DNA of 25,598 nt from an uncultured Chloroflexota bacterium (GTDB lineage Bacteria > Chloroflexota > Dehalococcoidia > Lucifugimonadales > CAJWER01). The stretch is from assembly GCA_913030785.1 (NCBI GenBank), contig CAJWER010000009.1, forward strand, positions 1 through 25,598. The letters run 5' to 3'. Below, piece by piece: positions 7,680 through 15,585 of this stretch (position 1 is its first letter; each line of letters starts with the position of its first letter). The notes under the pieces were generated by a model. It saw only the letters and a program-made list of their open reading frames with translations. It had not been told where the DNA came from and did not search any database. The position numbers and the translations under genes are program-made.

Positions 7680-8477
7680 ATGGCGGTCGACATGATCGTC
7701 TGCGTTAAGCAGGTTATGGATCCGGAGACGCCAGCTTCGGCGTTTCAGATAGACCCGGACGTCAATCGGGTGCGAGAGGCCCCCGGCATCCCGCCCGTAG
7801 TGAACGGCTTCGACGAGAACGCCGTCGAGGCGGCCCTGAAGATCAAAGACGCTCAAGGCGGAACCATCACAATTCTGTCCGTAGGCGCCAACTTTGTGAT
7901 GGACGTCATGAAAAAACCCCTTTCGATGGGAGCGGATAGCCTCGTGCTGGCCCAGGACGAGGCATTCGATGATCTGGACTCCTTCGCAGCGGCCCATGTA
8001 TTGGCCGAGGCTATCAGGAAAATTGACAGATTCGACATGGTTATCTGTGGCCGTCAGGCATCGGACTGGGACAATGCCCAGGTACCACTCGGGATAGCCG
8101 AGCTACTGGGACTTCCTTGCCTCACGGTTGCTCAGAACGTAGAGGTAGTGGATAGCGGAGTGGTCGTTCAGCGAGTACTTTCCGACGGCTACGAAGTTGT
8201 TGAAGCAGACCTTCCAGCGCTCGTCACAGTAAGCAACGAGCTCGGGGAGCCAAGATACGCGACTCTCCGAGGCATCATGGCTGCGGGGCGCAAGACCCCT
8301 ACAGTATGGAACGCGGCAGACCTGGGCATTGACGCCCCAGCCCTCGAACCGAGAGTGCGGGTCACAGGCCTGGATGTCCCTGTCACTGACCAGAGTTGCG
8401 AGTTCATCGAGGGCGAGGACGAGGCCGATTCAGGCCGACTCCTGGCACTCAGGCTGCGAGAGGCCGGGCTCATTTGA
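7680..8477 (+). CDS. etfB: Electron transfer flavoprotein, beta subunit
   Basis: The 265-residue protein begins MAVDMIVCVKQVMDPETP, followed by VVNGFDENAVEAALKIKD and CGRQASDWDNAQVPLGIAE, the conserved EtfB nucleotide-binding segments. The usual GDTGQV motif reads DNAQVP here. EtfB pairs with EtfA to carry electrons from acyl-CoA and related dehydrogenases to the quinone pool, binding AMP or, in bifurcating types, FAD. The start is decided by AAGGAGGTG at 7668-7676, ideally placed for the ATG at 7680; the in-frame ATG at 7662 lies just before this site and would put the ribosome-binding site inside the gene. etfA follows after a 192-base spacer, unusually wide for this pair, which holds a REP-like sequence. 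Confidence 0.93.
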   Translation: MAVDMIVCVKQVMDPETPASAFQIDPDVNRVREAPGIPPVVNGFDENAVEAALKIKDAQGGTITILSVGANFVMDVMKKPLSMGADSLVLAQDEAFDDLDSFAAAHVLAEAIRKIDRFDMVICGRQASDWDNAQVPLGIAELLGLPCLTVAQNVEVVDSGVVVQRVLSDGYEVVEADLPALVTVSNELGEPRYATLRGIMAAGRKTPTVWNAADLGIDAPALEPRVRVTGLDVPVTDQSCEFIEGEDEADSGRLLALRLREAGLI

Positions 8478-8547
8478 GAAGGCACCTTAAACCAGGCCTG
8501 CTGGTGAAACGCGGTTTTCGCTTTCGCCCGGACACGCTAAACCCCGC

Positions 8548-8573
8548 TCATCCTGAGCTCAGTCGAAGGATCA
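8548..8573. repeat. REP-like short repeat inside the etfB-etfA spacer
   Basis: The 26 bases have the core CCTGAGCTCAGTCGAAGG flanked by TCAT and ATCA. A close relative, CCTGAGCGAAGTCGAAGGGC, lies at 13390-13409 inside another intergenic repeat, and a weaker one near 12355-12375. It separates two genes normally almost adjacent, which suggests insertion of a repeat unit. Confidence 0.5.
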
Positions 8574-8669
8574 TCCCTTCCCCGTCTCAGACGCGGGACG
8601 GCGGTGCCCTGACAGAGAAACCGTTAATGCGTCACAACAGACCCGATTCTCAATTGACGAGGCAAACCA

Positions 8670-9650
8670 ATGGTTGAAACACTTGTTGCAGGCGAGGCTG
8701 ATGGCGACGCACTGGACTCGGCGACTGCGGAAATGATCGCGGCGGCGAGAGGGCTCGGCGGTAACGTGGACGTAGCACTCTTTGGTTCCGGTCTCGATCA
8801 ACCGGCAGCCGAGGCCATAGCGGTCGGCGCTGACAAGGTCTGGCTCGTCGAGCACGATCTACTCGACACCGGCGGGACGGACGCGCAGGTCGCGGCCTTG
8901 GAGCAGGTCTGCAAGCAGATCGAGCCAGAGGTCGTGTTCCTTGGGAGGTCCGCTCTAGGCCGGGACGTCGGTCCGAGGGTCGCTTTCAGGCTTGACGCTG
9001 GGTTGGCTCAGGACTGCATTGAGGTCACCCTCGATGCGGGAACCGGCAAGGTGATCGTTCGGAGGCCGGTCTACGGCGGCAACGCTGTGGCGACAGCCAC
9101 CTTCGGAGAGGACGGGCCGCAGTTCGTTATTATGAGGGCGAAGGTTTACGAGCCCCTGGAGCCGGACCAGTCGAGAGAAGGCGATATCGTCCGACTGAGT
9201 GTGGACATTGAGCCCTCGATGATCAGAGTCAGGCATGTCGAGACCGTCGAGGCTGCCGGTGAGGGTGTCCGTCTCGAAGATGCCGCTGTGGTCGTGTCTG
9301 GGGGCAGAGGCCTTGGCGGACCGGAGCCATTTGCACAGTTGGGCGAGCTCGCGGATCTCCTCGGTGGCGCCGTCGGCGCGTCGAGAGCAGCGTGCGATGC
9401 AGGGTGGGTAGATTACAGCCACCAGGTCGGCCTAACCGGAAAGACGATCGCCCCGAACGTCTACATAACCGTCGGCATCTCGGGCGCGAGCCAGCATATG
9501 GCAGGCTGCTCGGGCGCGAAGAACATCGTGGCTGTCAACCGGGACCGCGAGGCGAACATGTTCAAGGAGGCCTCCTACGGCGTGGTCGGGGACTGGGAAA
9601 AGATCCTGCCCGCGTTTATCGAGACCGTCCGAGAACTGGTCAAGTCTTGA
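8670..9650 (+). CDS. etfA: Electron transfer flavoprotein, alpha subunit
   Basis: The 326-residue protein has the complete C-terminal FAD domain (about residues 252-305): GLTGKTIAPNVYITVGISGA, QHMAG, IVAVNRD and ANMFKEASYGVVGD. The usual QTGK reads LTGK. The N-terminal half has the EtfA fold pattern, ending in VVVSGGRGLGGPEPF. The subunit holds the catalytic FAD of the EtfAB heterodimer. GAGG lies seven bases before the ATG at 8670. No electron-transfer-flavoprotein quinone oxidoreductase or dehydrogenase is next to it; an unknown gene follows in the same direction after 80 bases. Confidence 0.95.
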   Translation: MVETLVAGEADGDALDSATAEMIAAARGLGGNVDVALFGSGLDQPAAEAIAVGADKVWLVEHDLLDTGGTDAQVAALEQVCKQIEPEVVFLGRSALGRDVGPRVAFRLDAGLAQDCIEVTLDAGTGKVIVRRPVYGGNAVATATFGEDGPQFVIMRAKVYEPLEPDQSREGDIVRLSVDIEPSMIRVRHVETVEAAGEGVRLEDAAVVVSGGRGLGGPEPFAQLGELADLLGGAVGASRAACDAGWVDYSHQVGLTGKTIAPNVYITVGISGASQHMAGCSGAKNIVAVNRDREANMFKEASYGVVGDWEKILPAFIETVRELVKS

Positions 9651-9667
9651 AATTGAAATAGGTGGTC

Positions 9668-9704
9668 GGTTCTGGGTGCTGGGACTCGAACCCCACCCGG
9701 AACC
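9668..9704 (+). other. Hairpin between etfA and the downstream gene
   Basis: GGTTCTGGGTG (9668-9678) pairs with CACCCGGAACC (9694-9704) over 11 bp with one G-U, around a 15-base loop. The loop holds GGGACTCGAACCC, which read on the other strand looks like a tRNA T-arm, but no tRNA cloverleaf can be built around it. No U-tract follows; it may limit read-through or processing between etfA and the next gene. Confidence 0.4.
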
Positions 9705-9730
9705 CAACATCTATTTTGAGAGGTTGCCTA

Positions 9731-10168
9731 ATGGACGGGGATTTTGTTCTGGATCTAGAGGATGTGAACGATAGTGTTGAGCACGTAGAGGTCATGTCTC
9801 TGTCGTTCCCCAAGTTCAACAAGGCGCTGGTGATCGACACTCGGTCGAATAGCGCCGACGGGCCTCTCGTGTGCATTATGCCTATGGTTGGATCGCCCCA
9901 GGAGCGCATCCGCAGTATTCAAAAACTGCGGGAGGGCTTCCCAAGGATAGAGAGCCTGACGGTCATCCCGTGGCCCAGGTACATAGAAAGCCTGGTCTCA
10001 CTCGGCGTCTGGGACAGGATCGTGGGCCGATTGGCCGCATCAGGGCACACTGCGCCCGAAGACGTGTGCAACGCGCTCCTGAGAGATCTCAGGCGAATGG
10101 AAAAAGCGGAGATTGCCGACGTCCTGAGCGGCGACAACTACCACACAATCTGGTCCGCCAACGCCTAG
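9731..10168 (+). CDS. Protein of unknown function (145 aa) downstream of etfBA
   Basis: I do not recognise this protein. It begins MDGDFVLDLEDVNDSVEHVE and contains LVIDTRSNSADGPLVCIMPM, a basic RIRSIQKLREGFPRIESLTV segment, and an Arg/Glu-rich C-terminal helix ending DNYHTIWSANA. No signal peptide, membrane segment or Cys cluster is visible. The start is set by GAGAGG seven bases before the ATG at 9731; the frame is open upstream to 9662 but that part crosses a hairpin. Codon usage resembles the neighbours. It follows etfA in the same direction, so co-expression is plausible. It converges on the EF-G-like gene. Confidence 0.75.
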   Translation: MDGDFVLDLEDVNDSVEHVEVMSLSFPKFNKALVIDTRSNSADGPLVCIMPMVGSPQERIRSIQKLREGFPRIESLTVIPWPRYIESLVSLGVWDRIVGRLAASGHTAPEDVCNALLRDLRRMEKAEIADVLSGDNYHTIWSANA

Positions 10169-10200
10169 GGCGCTGTGCGCGCCTAGATGGGTTAGGAAGC
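10169..10200 (+). repeat. 5' module of the dispersed intergenic repeat, isolated
   Basis: Directly after the stop codon is GGCGCTGTGCGCGCCTAGATG, resembling GCGCTGCGCGCGCTTAG at 22497 and GGTGCTGCGCACGCTTAG at 2056. The hairpin modules and pyrimidine tail of the full element are absent. Fragmentary, so only suggestive. Confidence 0.3.
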
Positions 10201-10245
10201 CGATGAGCCAGGTTCGCTCTGCAAGTCCGCCCCGCCCCTCCTAGG

Positions 10246-12297
10246 TTACGCCTTAGCAGCCTCCGCCTCTTGCCTGTCCTTGATATCGACGATGGCCTGC
10301 ACCAGATGTCCCGGCACCTGATCGTAGTGGTCAAATACCATGGTGAATGTTCCGCGTCCCTGGGTCTGAGATCGCAGCTCCGTTGCGTAGCGTAGCATCT
10401 CAGCCTGAGGCACCTCGGCTTCTATCAGGGTGATGCCGTTATCCTCAGGCATCATGCCAAGAATCTTGGCACGACGTCCGTTCAGGTCTCCCATGACGTC
10501 GCCGGCATCGCTTTCGGGTATGGAAATCGCCGCCCGCATCACAGGCTCCAGAAGGGCGGGAGACGCCATCTTGAGCCCATCTGCGAGGGCGTGGCTGCCT
10601 GCGATCTCAAAGCTGACTCCGGACGAGTCCACGGTGTGGAAGCTGCCATCGAACAGCGTGGCCTTCACATCGACGACGGGGTAGCCTCCGAGGGCGCCAT
10701 CCGCCAGCGCCTGTCTGCATCCCTTCTCGACGGAGGGGATATATTCCCTGGGCACGGAGCCGCCAACTACCTTGGCGACGAACTCGAACCCGCCGCCCTT
10801 GGTGAGCGGCTCGACATCTAGCAGGACATGCGCGAACTGGCCGTGGCCACCTGACTGCTTCTTATGGCGGTACTCGACGCGCGCTGTGCCTGTAATCGTC
10901 TCCATGTACGGGACCTTTGGTACCTGAAGTTCAATCTCGGCGCCGAACTTCCGGCTCATCTTGTCCACCGCGACGTCGACATGGACGTCACCGAGCCCCC
11001 CCAGCAGCATCTCAAGAGTATCCGGTTCCCTGACGACATTCAGACTGGGGTCTTCCTCCGTGATCTTCGTGAGCGCGCTTGTGATCTTGTCCAGATCGGC
11101 CTTGGACTTCGGATAGGCAGCCATGAAGTGGACCGGGGACGGGAATTCCAGCCCCGGCAACTTGACCGGGGTGTCGCGTTCACTCAGCGTATCCCCGGTA
11201 AGCACCGACGAAAGCTTGGACACCGCTCCGATGTCTCCAGGCGCCAACTCGTCGACCGACTCCTGCGACTTGCCTGTCACCACATATAGCTGGCCCACTC
11301 GCTCCGCCTCGTCACGGCTGGCGTTCCATATCTGGTTGTCGCTTTTGAAGCCGCCACTGTAGACCCGTATGTACGACAGTTTGCCCACGAACTGGTCCGC
11401 TGCGGTCTTGAATACAAGCGCCGCCATTGGCGACCCGTTTCGGGTAGAGAGTGATATCTCGCCATCTGAGGTTTCGGCGGCGGCGTCCGGAGCTTCGGCG
11501 GGAGAAGGTACCAGGTCAATGATCGCGCTCAGCAGCGCTTCTGCCCCGATACCCGATAATGCAGCCCCGAACAGCACCGGGACGATAGTGCCGGAAAGCA
11601 CTCCTTGCTTGAGACCCTGGAGAAGTTCGTCGGGGGTAAGGGCCTCGCCCTCCAGGTACTTCATCGTTAGCTCATCATCGGTCTCGGCGATTAGTTCGGT
11701 CAGGGCCTCTCTTGCCGACTCAAACGCGTCACCAAGTCCTTTTGGTACAGCGGCGTCTGGGTCCAGGAGGTCATAGGAGCCGGTGAAACTATCTTCGGCG
11801 CCGATAGGCACTTGTAGTGCGACACACTGACGACCAAAGGTATCGGTAATGGACGCCATGGCGCTCTCGTAGTTGGCGTTCTCACGGTCCATCTTGTTGA
11901 CAAAGATAAGCCGGGGGAGGGCCATCTGGTCGGCCATGTGCCACATCTGCTGCGACCCGACCTCGACACCCGATGGCGCGGATACCACGATAACGGCGCC
12001 CTCGGCGACTCGGATTCCAGAGATCACTTCACCACGGAAGTCGGCGTACCCCGGGGTGTCGATCACATTGATCTTGTGCTTCCGCCATTCGCAGGGAACG
12101 ATCGAGGTCTGTATACTGCCCGCGCGCTTGTGCTCTTCGGGCTCATAATCAGAGATCGTGGTCCCGTCGTCGATCTTGCCCAACCGGGAGGTGCCGTCGG
12201 CCGCAAAAAGCATCGCTTCTGAAATCGTAGTCTTTCCTGCGCCACCGTGCGATAGCAGCACGACGTTCCGCAGATGCTCAGAGTCGAACTTGGCCAT
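10246..12297 (-). CDS. Elongation factor G-like GTPase (EF-G-2 type)
   Basis: The 683-residue protein has the EF-G domain order: GTPase, beta barrel, then alpha-beta domains III-V. GTPase motifs are G1 SHGGAGKTT (16-24), G3 DTPGYADF (80-87) and G4 NKMD (134-137). They differ from standard EF-G: AHIDAGKT has become SHGGAGKT, the switch I segment reads KRAGSIQ instead of RGITIQ, and the catalytic His of DTPGH is Tyr84. These changes place it with EF-G-2-like paralogues rather than the main translocase, so a specialised ribosome role is likely. ATG 12297 has AGGAGG five bases upstream, better than the open frame seven codons earlier. It stands alone; no rpsL, rpsG or tuf is nearby. Confidence 0.88.
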   Translation of the reverse strand: MAKFDSEHLRNVVLLSHGGAGKTTISEAMLFAADGTSRLGKIDDGTTISDYEPEEHKRAGSIQTSIVPCEWRKHKINVIDTPGYADFRGEVISGIRVAEGAVIVVSAPSGVEVGSQQMWHMADQMALPRLIFVNKMDRENANYESAMASITDTFGRQCVALQVPIGAEDSFTGSYDLLDPDAAVPKGLGDAFESAREALTELIAETDDELTMKYLEGEALTPDELLQGLKQGVLSGTIVPVLFGAALSGIGAEALLSAIIDLVPSPAEAPDAAAETSDGEISLSTRNGSPMAALVFKTAADQFVGKLSYIRVYSGGFKSDNQIWNASRDEAERVGQLYVVTGKSQESVDELAPGDIGAVSKLSSVLTGDTLSERDTPVKLPGLEFPSPVHFMAAYPKSKADLDKITSALTKITEEDPSLNVVREPDTLEMLLGGLGDVHVDVAVDKMSRKFGAEIELQVPKVPYMETITGTARVEYRHKKQSGGHGQFAHVLLDVEPLTKGGGFEFVAKVVGGSVPREYIPSVEKGCRQALADGALGGYPVVDVKATLFDGSFHTVDSSGVSFEIAGSHALADGLKMASPALLEPVMRAAISIPESDAGDVMGDLNGRRAKILGMMPEDNGITLIEAEVPQAEMLRYATELRSQTQGRGTFTMVFDHYDQVPGHLVQAIVDIKDRQEAEAAKA

Positions 12298-12612
12298 TGT
12301 GTCCTCCTGACATTTCACGAAAGGTGTGCACAGGGGCGCAGCCCCGACGCGTATGCTGAGTGCGCCGAAGGGCTGGGAAATTGGGCTTGTCGTTCAGATA
12401 CCTATCTAAAACCTACTTCCTGCTGAGTAGACGGGTCCATGGGATGGCCGATCAGTCGGTCGCCGACCCTCGGCCTGCTATGCAATATATTTTATCGAGA
12501 CGACGTTGAAGGCAGATCTCGATTGTAGTCAATGAGGCCCGCGCTTGCAACGAACCGGATGGAGGCCTGGCACGCTCACAGTCAAACTCGAGTGCGCAGC
12601 AGACCTGTTATG
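12298..12612. other. EF-G-like gene upstream region
   Basis: This 315-base spacer should hold the promoter of the minus-strand EF-G-like gene. An A/T-rich patch near 12483-12500 contains TATATT on the minus strand with a weak TTCAAC 15 bases upstream, which is only suggestive. A partial intergenic repeat occupies 12323-12375. I see no gene in it. Confidence 0.35.
12323..12375 (+). repeat. Dispersed intergenic repeat, partial copy
   Basis: GGTGTGCACAGGGGCGCAGCC (12323-12343) is the first-hairpin module, with GGGGC-GCA-GCCCC intact at 12333-12345, followed by a degenerate CTGAGTGCGCCGAAGGGC like the REP-type insert of the 13358 copy. The second hairpin and pyrimidine tail are missing. It lies just upstream of the EF-G-like start, in opposite orientation to that gene. 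Confidence 0.55.
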
Positions 12613-12705
12613 CTACGAACTCATGCGCCGCTCGCCGCACTTGCCGCAAAAGACGTCCCTCGTCGGCGGGTTCTCATGACCACACTTATCACACTTCCAC
12701 GTCAT
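12613..12705 (-). CDS. 30-residue two-CxxC zinc-ribbon microprotein
   Basis: The minus strand encodes MTWKCDKCGHENPPTRDVFC followed by GKCGERRMSS and a stop. Four Cys (C5, C8, C20, C23) form two CxxCG knuckles 11 residues apart, the classic pattern of a small zinc ribbon that needs only one metal ion. AGGAGG lies nine bases upstream of the ATG at 12705, a strong ribosome-binding site for so short a frame. It is upstream of, and in the same direction as, the EF-G-like gene, 315 bases away. No function can be assigned; a metal-binding or nucleic-acid-binding role is inference. Its size means gene callers would normally miss it. Confidence 0.65.
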   Translation of the reverse strand: MTWKCDKCGHENPPTRDVFCGKCGERRMSS

Positions 12706-12883
12706 CTTGCCTATCCTCCTAAACCTGTGTGAGGACATACACTAGACACCAAGCCGACCGCCGTCAACTGCCTCACGAGGTCTGGAAGGCCGTCGTCGGG
12801 TTGCGTTCCCAGCGGCCCTCCCCTTAGAGTAGATACGATAACCCGGTTTCGATAGCCTTTTTGCGACCCCAGTGAGGTCTTGA

Positions 12884-13171
12884 ATGAATGTCTATTGGAG
12901 AGAAGTAAGACGAGGACAAAGGCTTGTGTTGGCCTCGGACGGGGCCGACCATGAGGAAGAGGTCGGCGGCGTTCGTGAGACCAAACGAGGGTTCGACGCC
13001 TTCGCCAAAACCTTCGGATACGAGCCCGGTCGCGCGGAAAAGGGCATCCCCTCGATGGACGAAGCCAAGGAATTCGTGGAGTCGCACCGACCCTGGGAGC
13101 TATTCGAGGGCGGGGGCGGCCTCACAGTCGACCCCGAAGTCAGGCCGCCCGCCCCAGCTACCGACGCCTGA
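12884..13171 (+). CDS. Small protein of unknown function (95 aa)
   Basis: Not recognised. The product begins MNVYWREVRRGQRLVLASDG, contains TKRGFDAFAKTFGYEPGR and DEAKEFVESHRPWELFEGG, and ends in a Pro/Ala-rich tail. It is acidic, with no Cys, signal peptide or membrane segment. The codons from about 13000 on end almost always in G or C, as in the neighbouring real genes, which supports coding. GAGG lies upstream of the ATG at 12884. It begins 178 bases from the divergent microprotein gene, so both promoters should lie in 12706-12883. Confidence 0.6.
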   Translation: MNVYWREVRRGQRLVLASDGADHEEEVGGVRETKRGFDAFAKTFGYEPGRAEKGIPSMDEAKEFVESHRPWELFEGGGGLTVDPEVRPPAPATDA

Positions 13172-13357
13172 CCAACAGTAGGACGTGCAAATGAGCGCAC
13201 GGCCTACCCCGATGGTTCGACACGCCCACCCTGAGCGTACGACACCCGGCCCACGTCCATCTTGATCTCAGCCGAAGAGTCCGCGTTTCGGATATCGCGG
13301 GCGCTGCTGTCCAGTCAGGCTGAATAATTGGCCGAGCCGAGGGTTCCTTCCTCCGAT

Positions 13358-13465
13358 GGGTGTGCATAGGGGCGCAGCCCCTATGCCTGTCCTGAGCGAA
13401 GTCGAAGGGCCGGAAGTCTGAGGGTGTCCCTCAGAACAACCTAGTTATCATTCTTTTCCCTCTTC
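13358..13465 (+). repeat. Dispersed intergenic repeat, full copy A
   Basis: The first hairpin is perfect: ten bases 13364-13373 pair with 13377-13386 around GCA. A REP-like CCTGAGCGAAGTCGAAGGGC follows (13390-13409). The second hairpin is CTGAGGG (13418-13424), TGT, CCCTCAG (13428-13434), then a pyrimidine-rich tail to about 13465. It lies in tandem with copy B, about 190 bases upstream. After the tail comes ACCGAGGTAACGACACCACG, nearly repeated before acuC at about 15842. Confidence 0.75.
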
Positions 13466-13548
13466 AACCACCGAGGTAACGACACCACGGTGATTCGACA
13501 ATGCTAACCATGAGCGGAACCCCACGGGGGTAGACCGGATTCCTCAGG

Positions 13549-13632
13549 GGGTGTGCAGAGGGGCACAGCCCGTATGCCGGGAGCCTGAGGGTGTCCCTCA
13601 GAAATATCCACTATTTTTTTCTTATTTCTTCA
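13549..13632 (+). repeat. Dispersed intergenic repeat, full copy B, upstream of npdG
   Basis: It starts GTGTGCAGAGGGGCACAGCC and has the second hairpin CTGAGGG (13585-13591), TGT, CCCTCAG (13595-13601), then CTATTTTTTTCTTATTTCTTC. The tail ends about 40 bases before the GTG start of npdG. The hairpin plus U-rich tail could terminate upstream transcription or be part of the npdG leader. With copy A it fills most of the 501-base gap 13172-13672, which otherwise shows no gene. Confidence 0.75.
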
Positions 13633-13672
13633 GCGTAAAGCAACACTTCGTCGGGCTACTCAAGGAGACAAC

Positions 13673-14317
13673 GTGATCGGCTTCATAGGAGGCACCGGCC
13701 CCGAAGGACGTGGTCTGGCCCTGAGGTTTTGCATGGCCGGAGAGCAAGTCCTGATCGGGTCGAGAGACCCAGACCGTGCTCGTCAGGCTGCCAGCGACGT
13801 GCAGGCCGAGACCGACAACGGCACCGTGTCCGGCACATCCAACGACGAGGCGGCCCAGAGGTCTGACACCATATTCATTGCAGTGCCGTACACAGCCCAA
13901 CGCCCAACGCTGACGGACCTTAAAAACAGCCTGGACGGCAAAATCGTCGTGAGCGTGGTCGCTCCCCTGGCCTTCAGCAAGGGCGTTGCGAGCGCGTTGC
14001 CGGTGGCCGATGGCTCCGCCGCTCTCGAGACCAAGGCCCTGCTGCCCGGCTCCACAGTAGCCGCAGCCTTCCAGACAATCAGCGCCCACGACCTGCTCGA
14101 AGCTAACAAGCCTCTGGATTCCGACGTTATAGTCTGTAGTGACGACAATGCTGCCAGGGAGCTGGTCATGGACCTGGCGGGAAAAATTGCAGGCGTGCGG
14201 GCCGTGGACGGTGGCGGACTTGCCAACGCGGGATACGTCGAGAGCCTGACCCCGCTCCTGCTCAACTTGAACAGACGCTACAAGGCTCGCTCAGCCATAA
14301 GGATCACCGGTATCTAA
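13673..14317 (+). CDS. npdG: NADPH-dependent F420 reductase (F420H2:NADP oxidoreductase)
   Basis: The 214-residue protein begins MIGFIGGTGPEGRGLALRFC, a Rossmann GxGxxG-type motif, followed by VLIGSRDPDRA, where Ser-Arg after the second strand fits NADPH preference. IAVPYTAQRPTLTDL, GKIVVSVVAPL, AAFQTISAHDL and the VCSDDNAARELVMDLA pattern match the Npd family. It transfers hydride between coenzyme F420 and NADP in the cytoplasm, so the organism should make or import F420; no cof genes are in the window. GTG 13673 has AAGGAG five bases upstream. The metallopeptidase gene follows after 29 bases, suggesting one transcript. A dispersed repeat copy precedes it. Confidence 0.88.
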   Translation: MIGFIGGTGPEGRGLALRFCMAGEQVLIGSRDPDRARQAASDVQAETDNGTVSGTSNDEAAQRSDTIFIAVPYTAQRPTLTDLKNSLDGKIVVSVVAPLAFSKGVASALPVADGSAALETKALLPGSTVAAAFQTISAHDLLEANKPLDSDVIVCSDDNAARELVMDLAGKIAGVRAVDGGGLANAGYVESLTPLLLNLNRRYKARSAIRITGI

Positions 14318-14346
14318 AGCGGTCCAGACCGCATCGTACCCACAAA

Positions 14347-15585
14347 ATGACCCTTCTTAGCATCATAGCCGCAATATCCATCATCAGCACCGGAGTTGCC
14401 GGGGGTGCGCCTTCTGACGCAAAAATGGCATCGCCCATACGCGTCATCTCCTCGTCCCACGAGGTGAACTTCCCCGACGACGTAGTGTTCAACCTGGAGG
14501 CCGAGTCCGACTCGCCCATCACCGAGGTTCGCCTCTTCTTCAGCCTGGAGAATCGCCCCGTCCAGGGCTACGGCTACCCCGACTTCGAGCCCGACAATCG
14601 CGTTATCGCCGAGTTCAGCATCAAGACCGGCGGCTCCAACTACATCCCGACCGGCGTCGACTTCGAGTACTTCTATCGGATCACCGACTCCGGCGGCAAC
14701 ACCCTCGAAACGCCCCGCCTCAGCTTTGCGTACAACGACCCTCGCTACACATGGCGGGAGCTGACGCGCGGCGACCTGACCGTGCTGTTCCACAACCTTT
14801 CCCAGGACTCGGTCGAAAGAGTCGTCGACGACGTGGTCGGCCAACTCGACGCCGTGCGGGACATGTTCGGGGTGACGGAGTTCGTCCCCATGAAGGCCGT
14901 TATCGTCAACGGAACCCTGGAGGCCCGCCGAGCCTTCCCATTCACCAGCAACGCCGCCACTCGTACCCACCTCTACGGCGGCTTTGCCTTCGGCGAGTAC
15001 GGCCTGTTCGTCATGCAGGGCCTCAGCGCCGATACGATGGTCCACGAGGCCACGCACCTTCTGTTAAACAGCGCCATCGACTCCCCCCTGGCACGAGTGC
15101 CGTCGTGGCTGAACGAGGGGCTCTCGACCTACTTCGAAAAGAGTGGTTCTCGCAGGGCAGCGACCGTGTCCCGGGCCGAGCGTGCGGACGATCTGCTTCA
15201 CCTCAGGAACATGGGCAACCAACCCGGCAGGCCGAGTGAGGTCGGCGTCTTCTATGCCCAATCATGGAGCACCGTCAACTTCATGGTCGCTGCCTACGGT
15301 CGCGAGAAGATGGGCGAGCTGATCGCCACCATCAACGACGGAAACAGGATTGGCGATGCCATCAGCAAGACCTACGGCGTCACGGTCGATGAGCTTGAAC
15401 AGCTCTGGAAGGCCGACCTAAAGGGCCAGCCGGTCATCCTGACCCGCCCCGACATTGGCACCGTCGCCACAGCAAGCATGATCTCCGGCGCCTTCATGAT
15501 CGCATTAGTCGTCTCCACCTGGCGATGGATCATGATCTGGCTCCGCGGCCCCCAACCAGACGAAGAAGCTACCAGCCCCGAGTAG
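14347..15585 (+). CDS. Membrane-anchored HEXXH metallopeptidase (peptidase MA-like)
   Basis: The 412-residue protein has an N-terminal signal-like hydrophobic segment (1-20), a beta-rich domain to about residue 130, then a gluzincin-type catalytic domain. HEATH (H233, E234, H237) supplies two zinc ligands and the general base; WLNEGLSTYFE downstream supplies the third ligand at E257. Near the C-terminus, residues 372-399 form a membrane helix followed by WLRGPQPDEEATSPE. The arrangement suggests an extracytoplasmic enzyme tethered by its C-terminal helix, with the acidic tail inside. The substrate is unknown. The ATG at 14347 has no clear Shine-Dalgarno and lies 29 bases after npdG, consistent with co-transcription. 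A dispersed repeat begins at its stop codon. Confidence 0.85.
   Translation: MTLLSIIAAISIISTGVAGGAPSDAKMASPIRVISSSHEVNFPDDVVFNLEAESDSPITEVRLFFSLENRPVQGYGYPDFEPDNRVIAEFSIKTGGSNYIPTGVDFEYFYRITDSGGNTLETPRLSFAYNDPRYTWRELTRGDLTVLFHNLSQDSVERVVDDVVGQLDAVRDMFGVTEFVPMKAVIVNGTLEARRAFPFTSNAATRTHLYGGFAFGEYGLFVMQGLSADTMVHEATHLLLNSAIDSPLARVPSWLNEGLSTYFEKSGSRRAATVSRAERADDLLHLRNMGNQPGRPSEVGVFYAQSWSTVNFMVAAYGREKMGELIATINDGNRIGDAISKTYGVTVDELEQLWKADLKGQPVILTRPDIGTVATASMISGAFMIALVVSTWRWIMIWLRGPQPDEEATSPE

Noticed and set aside
9677..9700. GGGACTCGAACCCC, resembling a tRNA T-arm on the minus strand
   Set aside because: No acceptor, D or anticodon arm can be built around it in either direction; it lies in the loop and stem of a simple hairpin.
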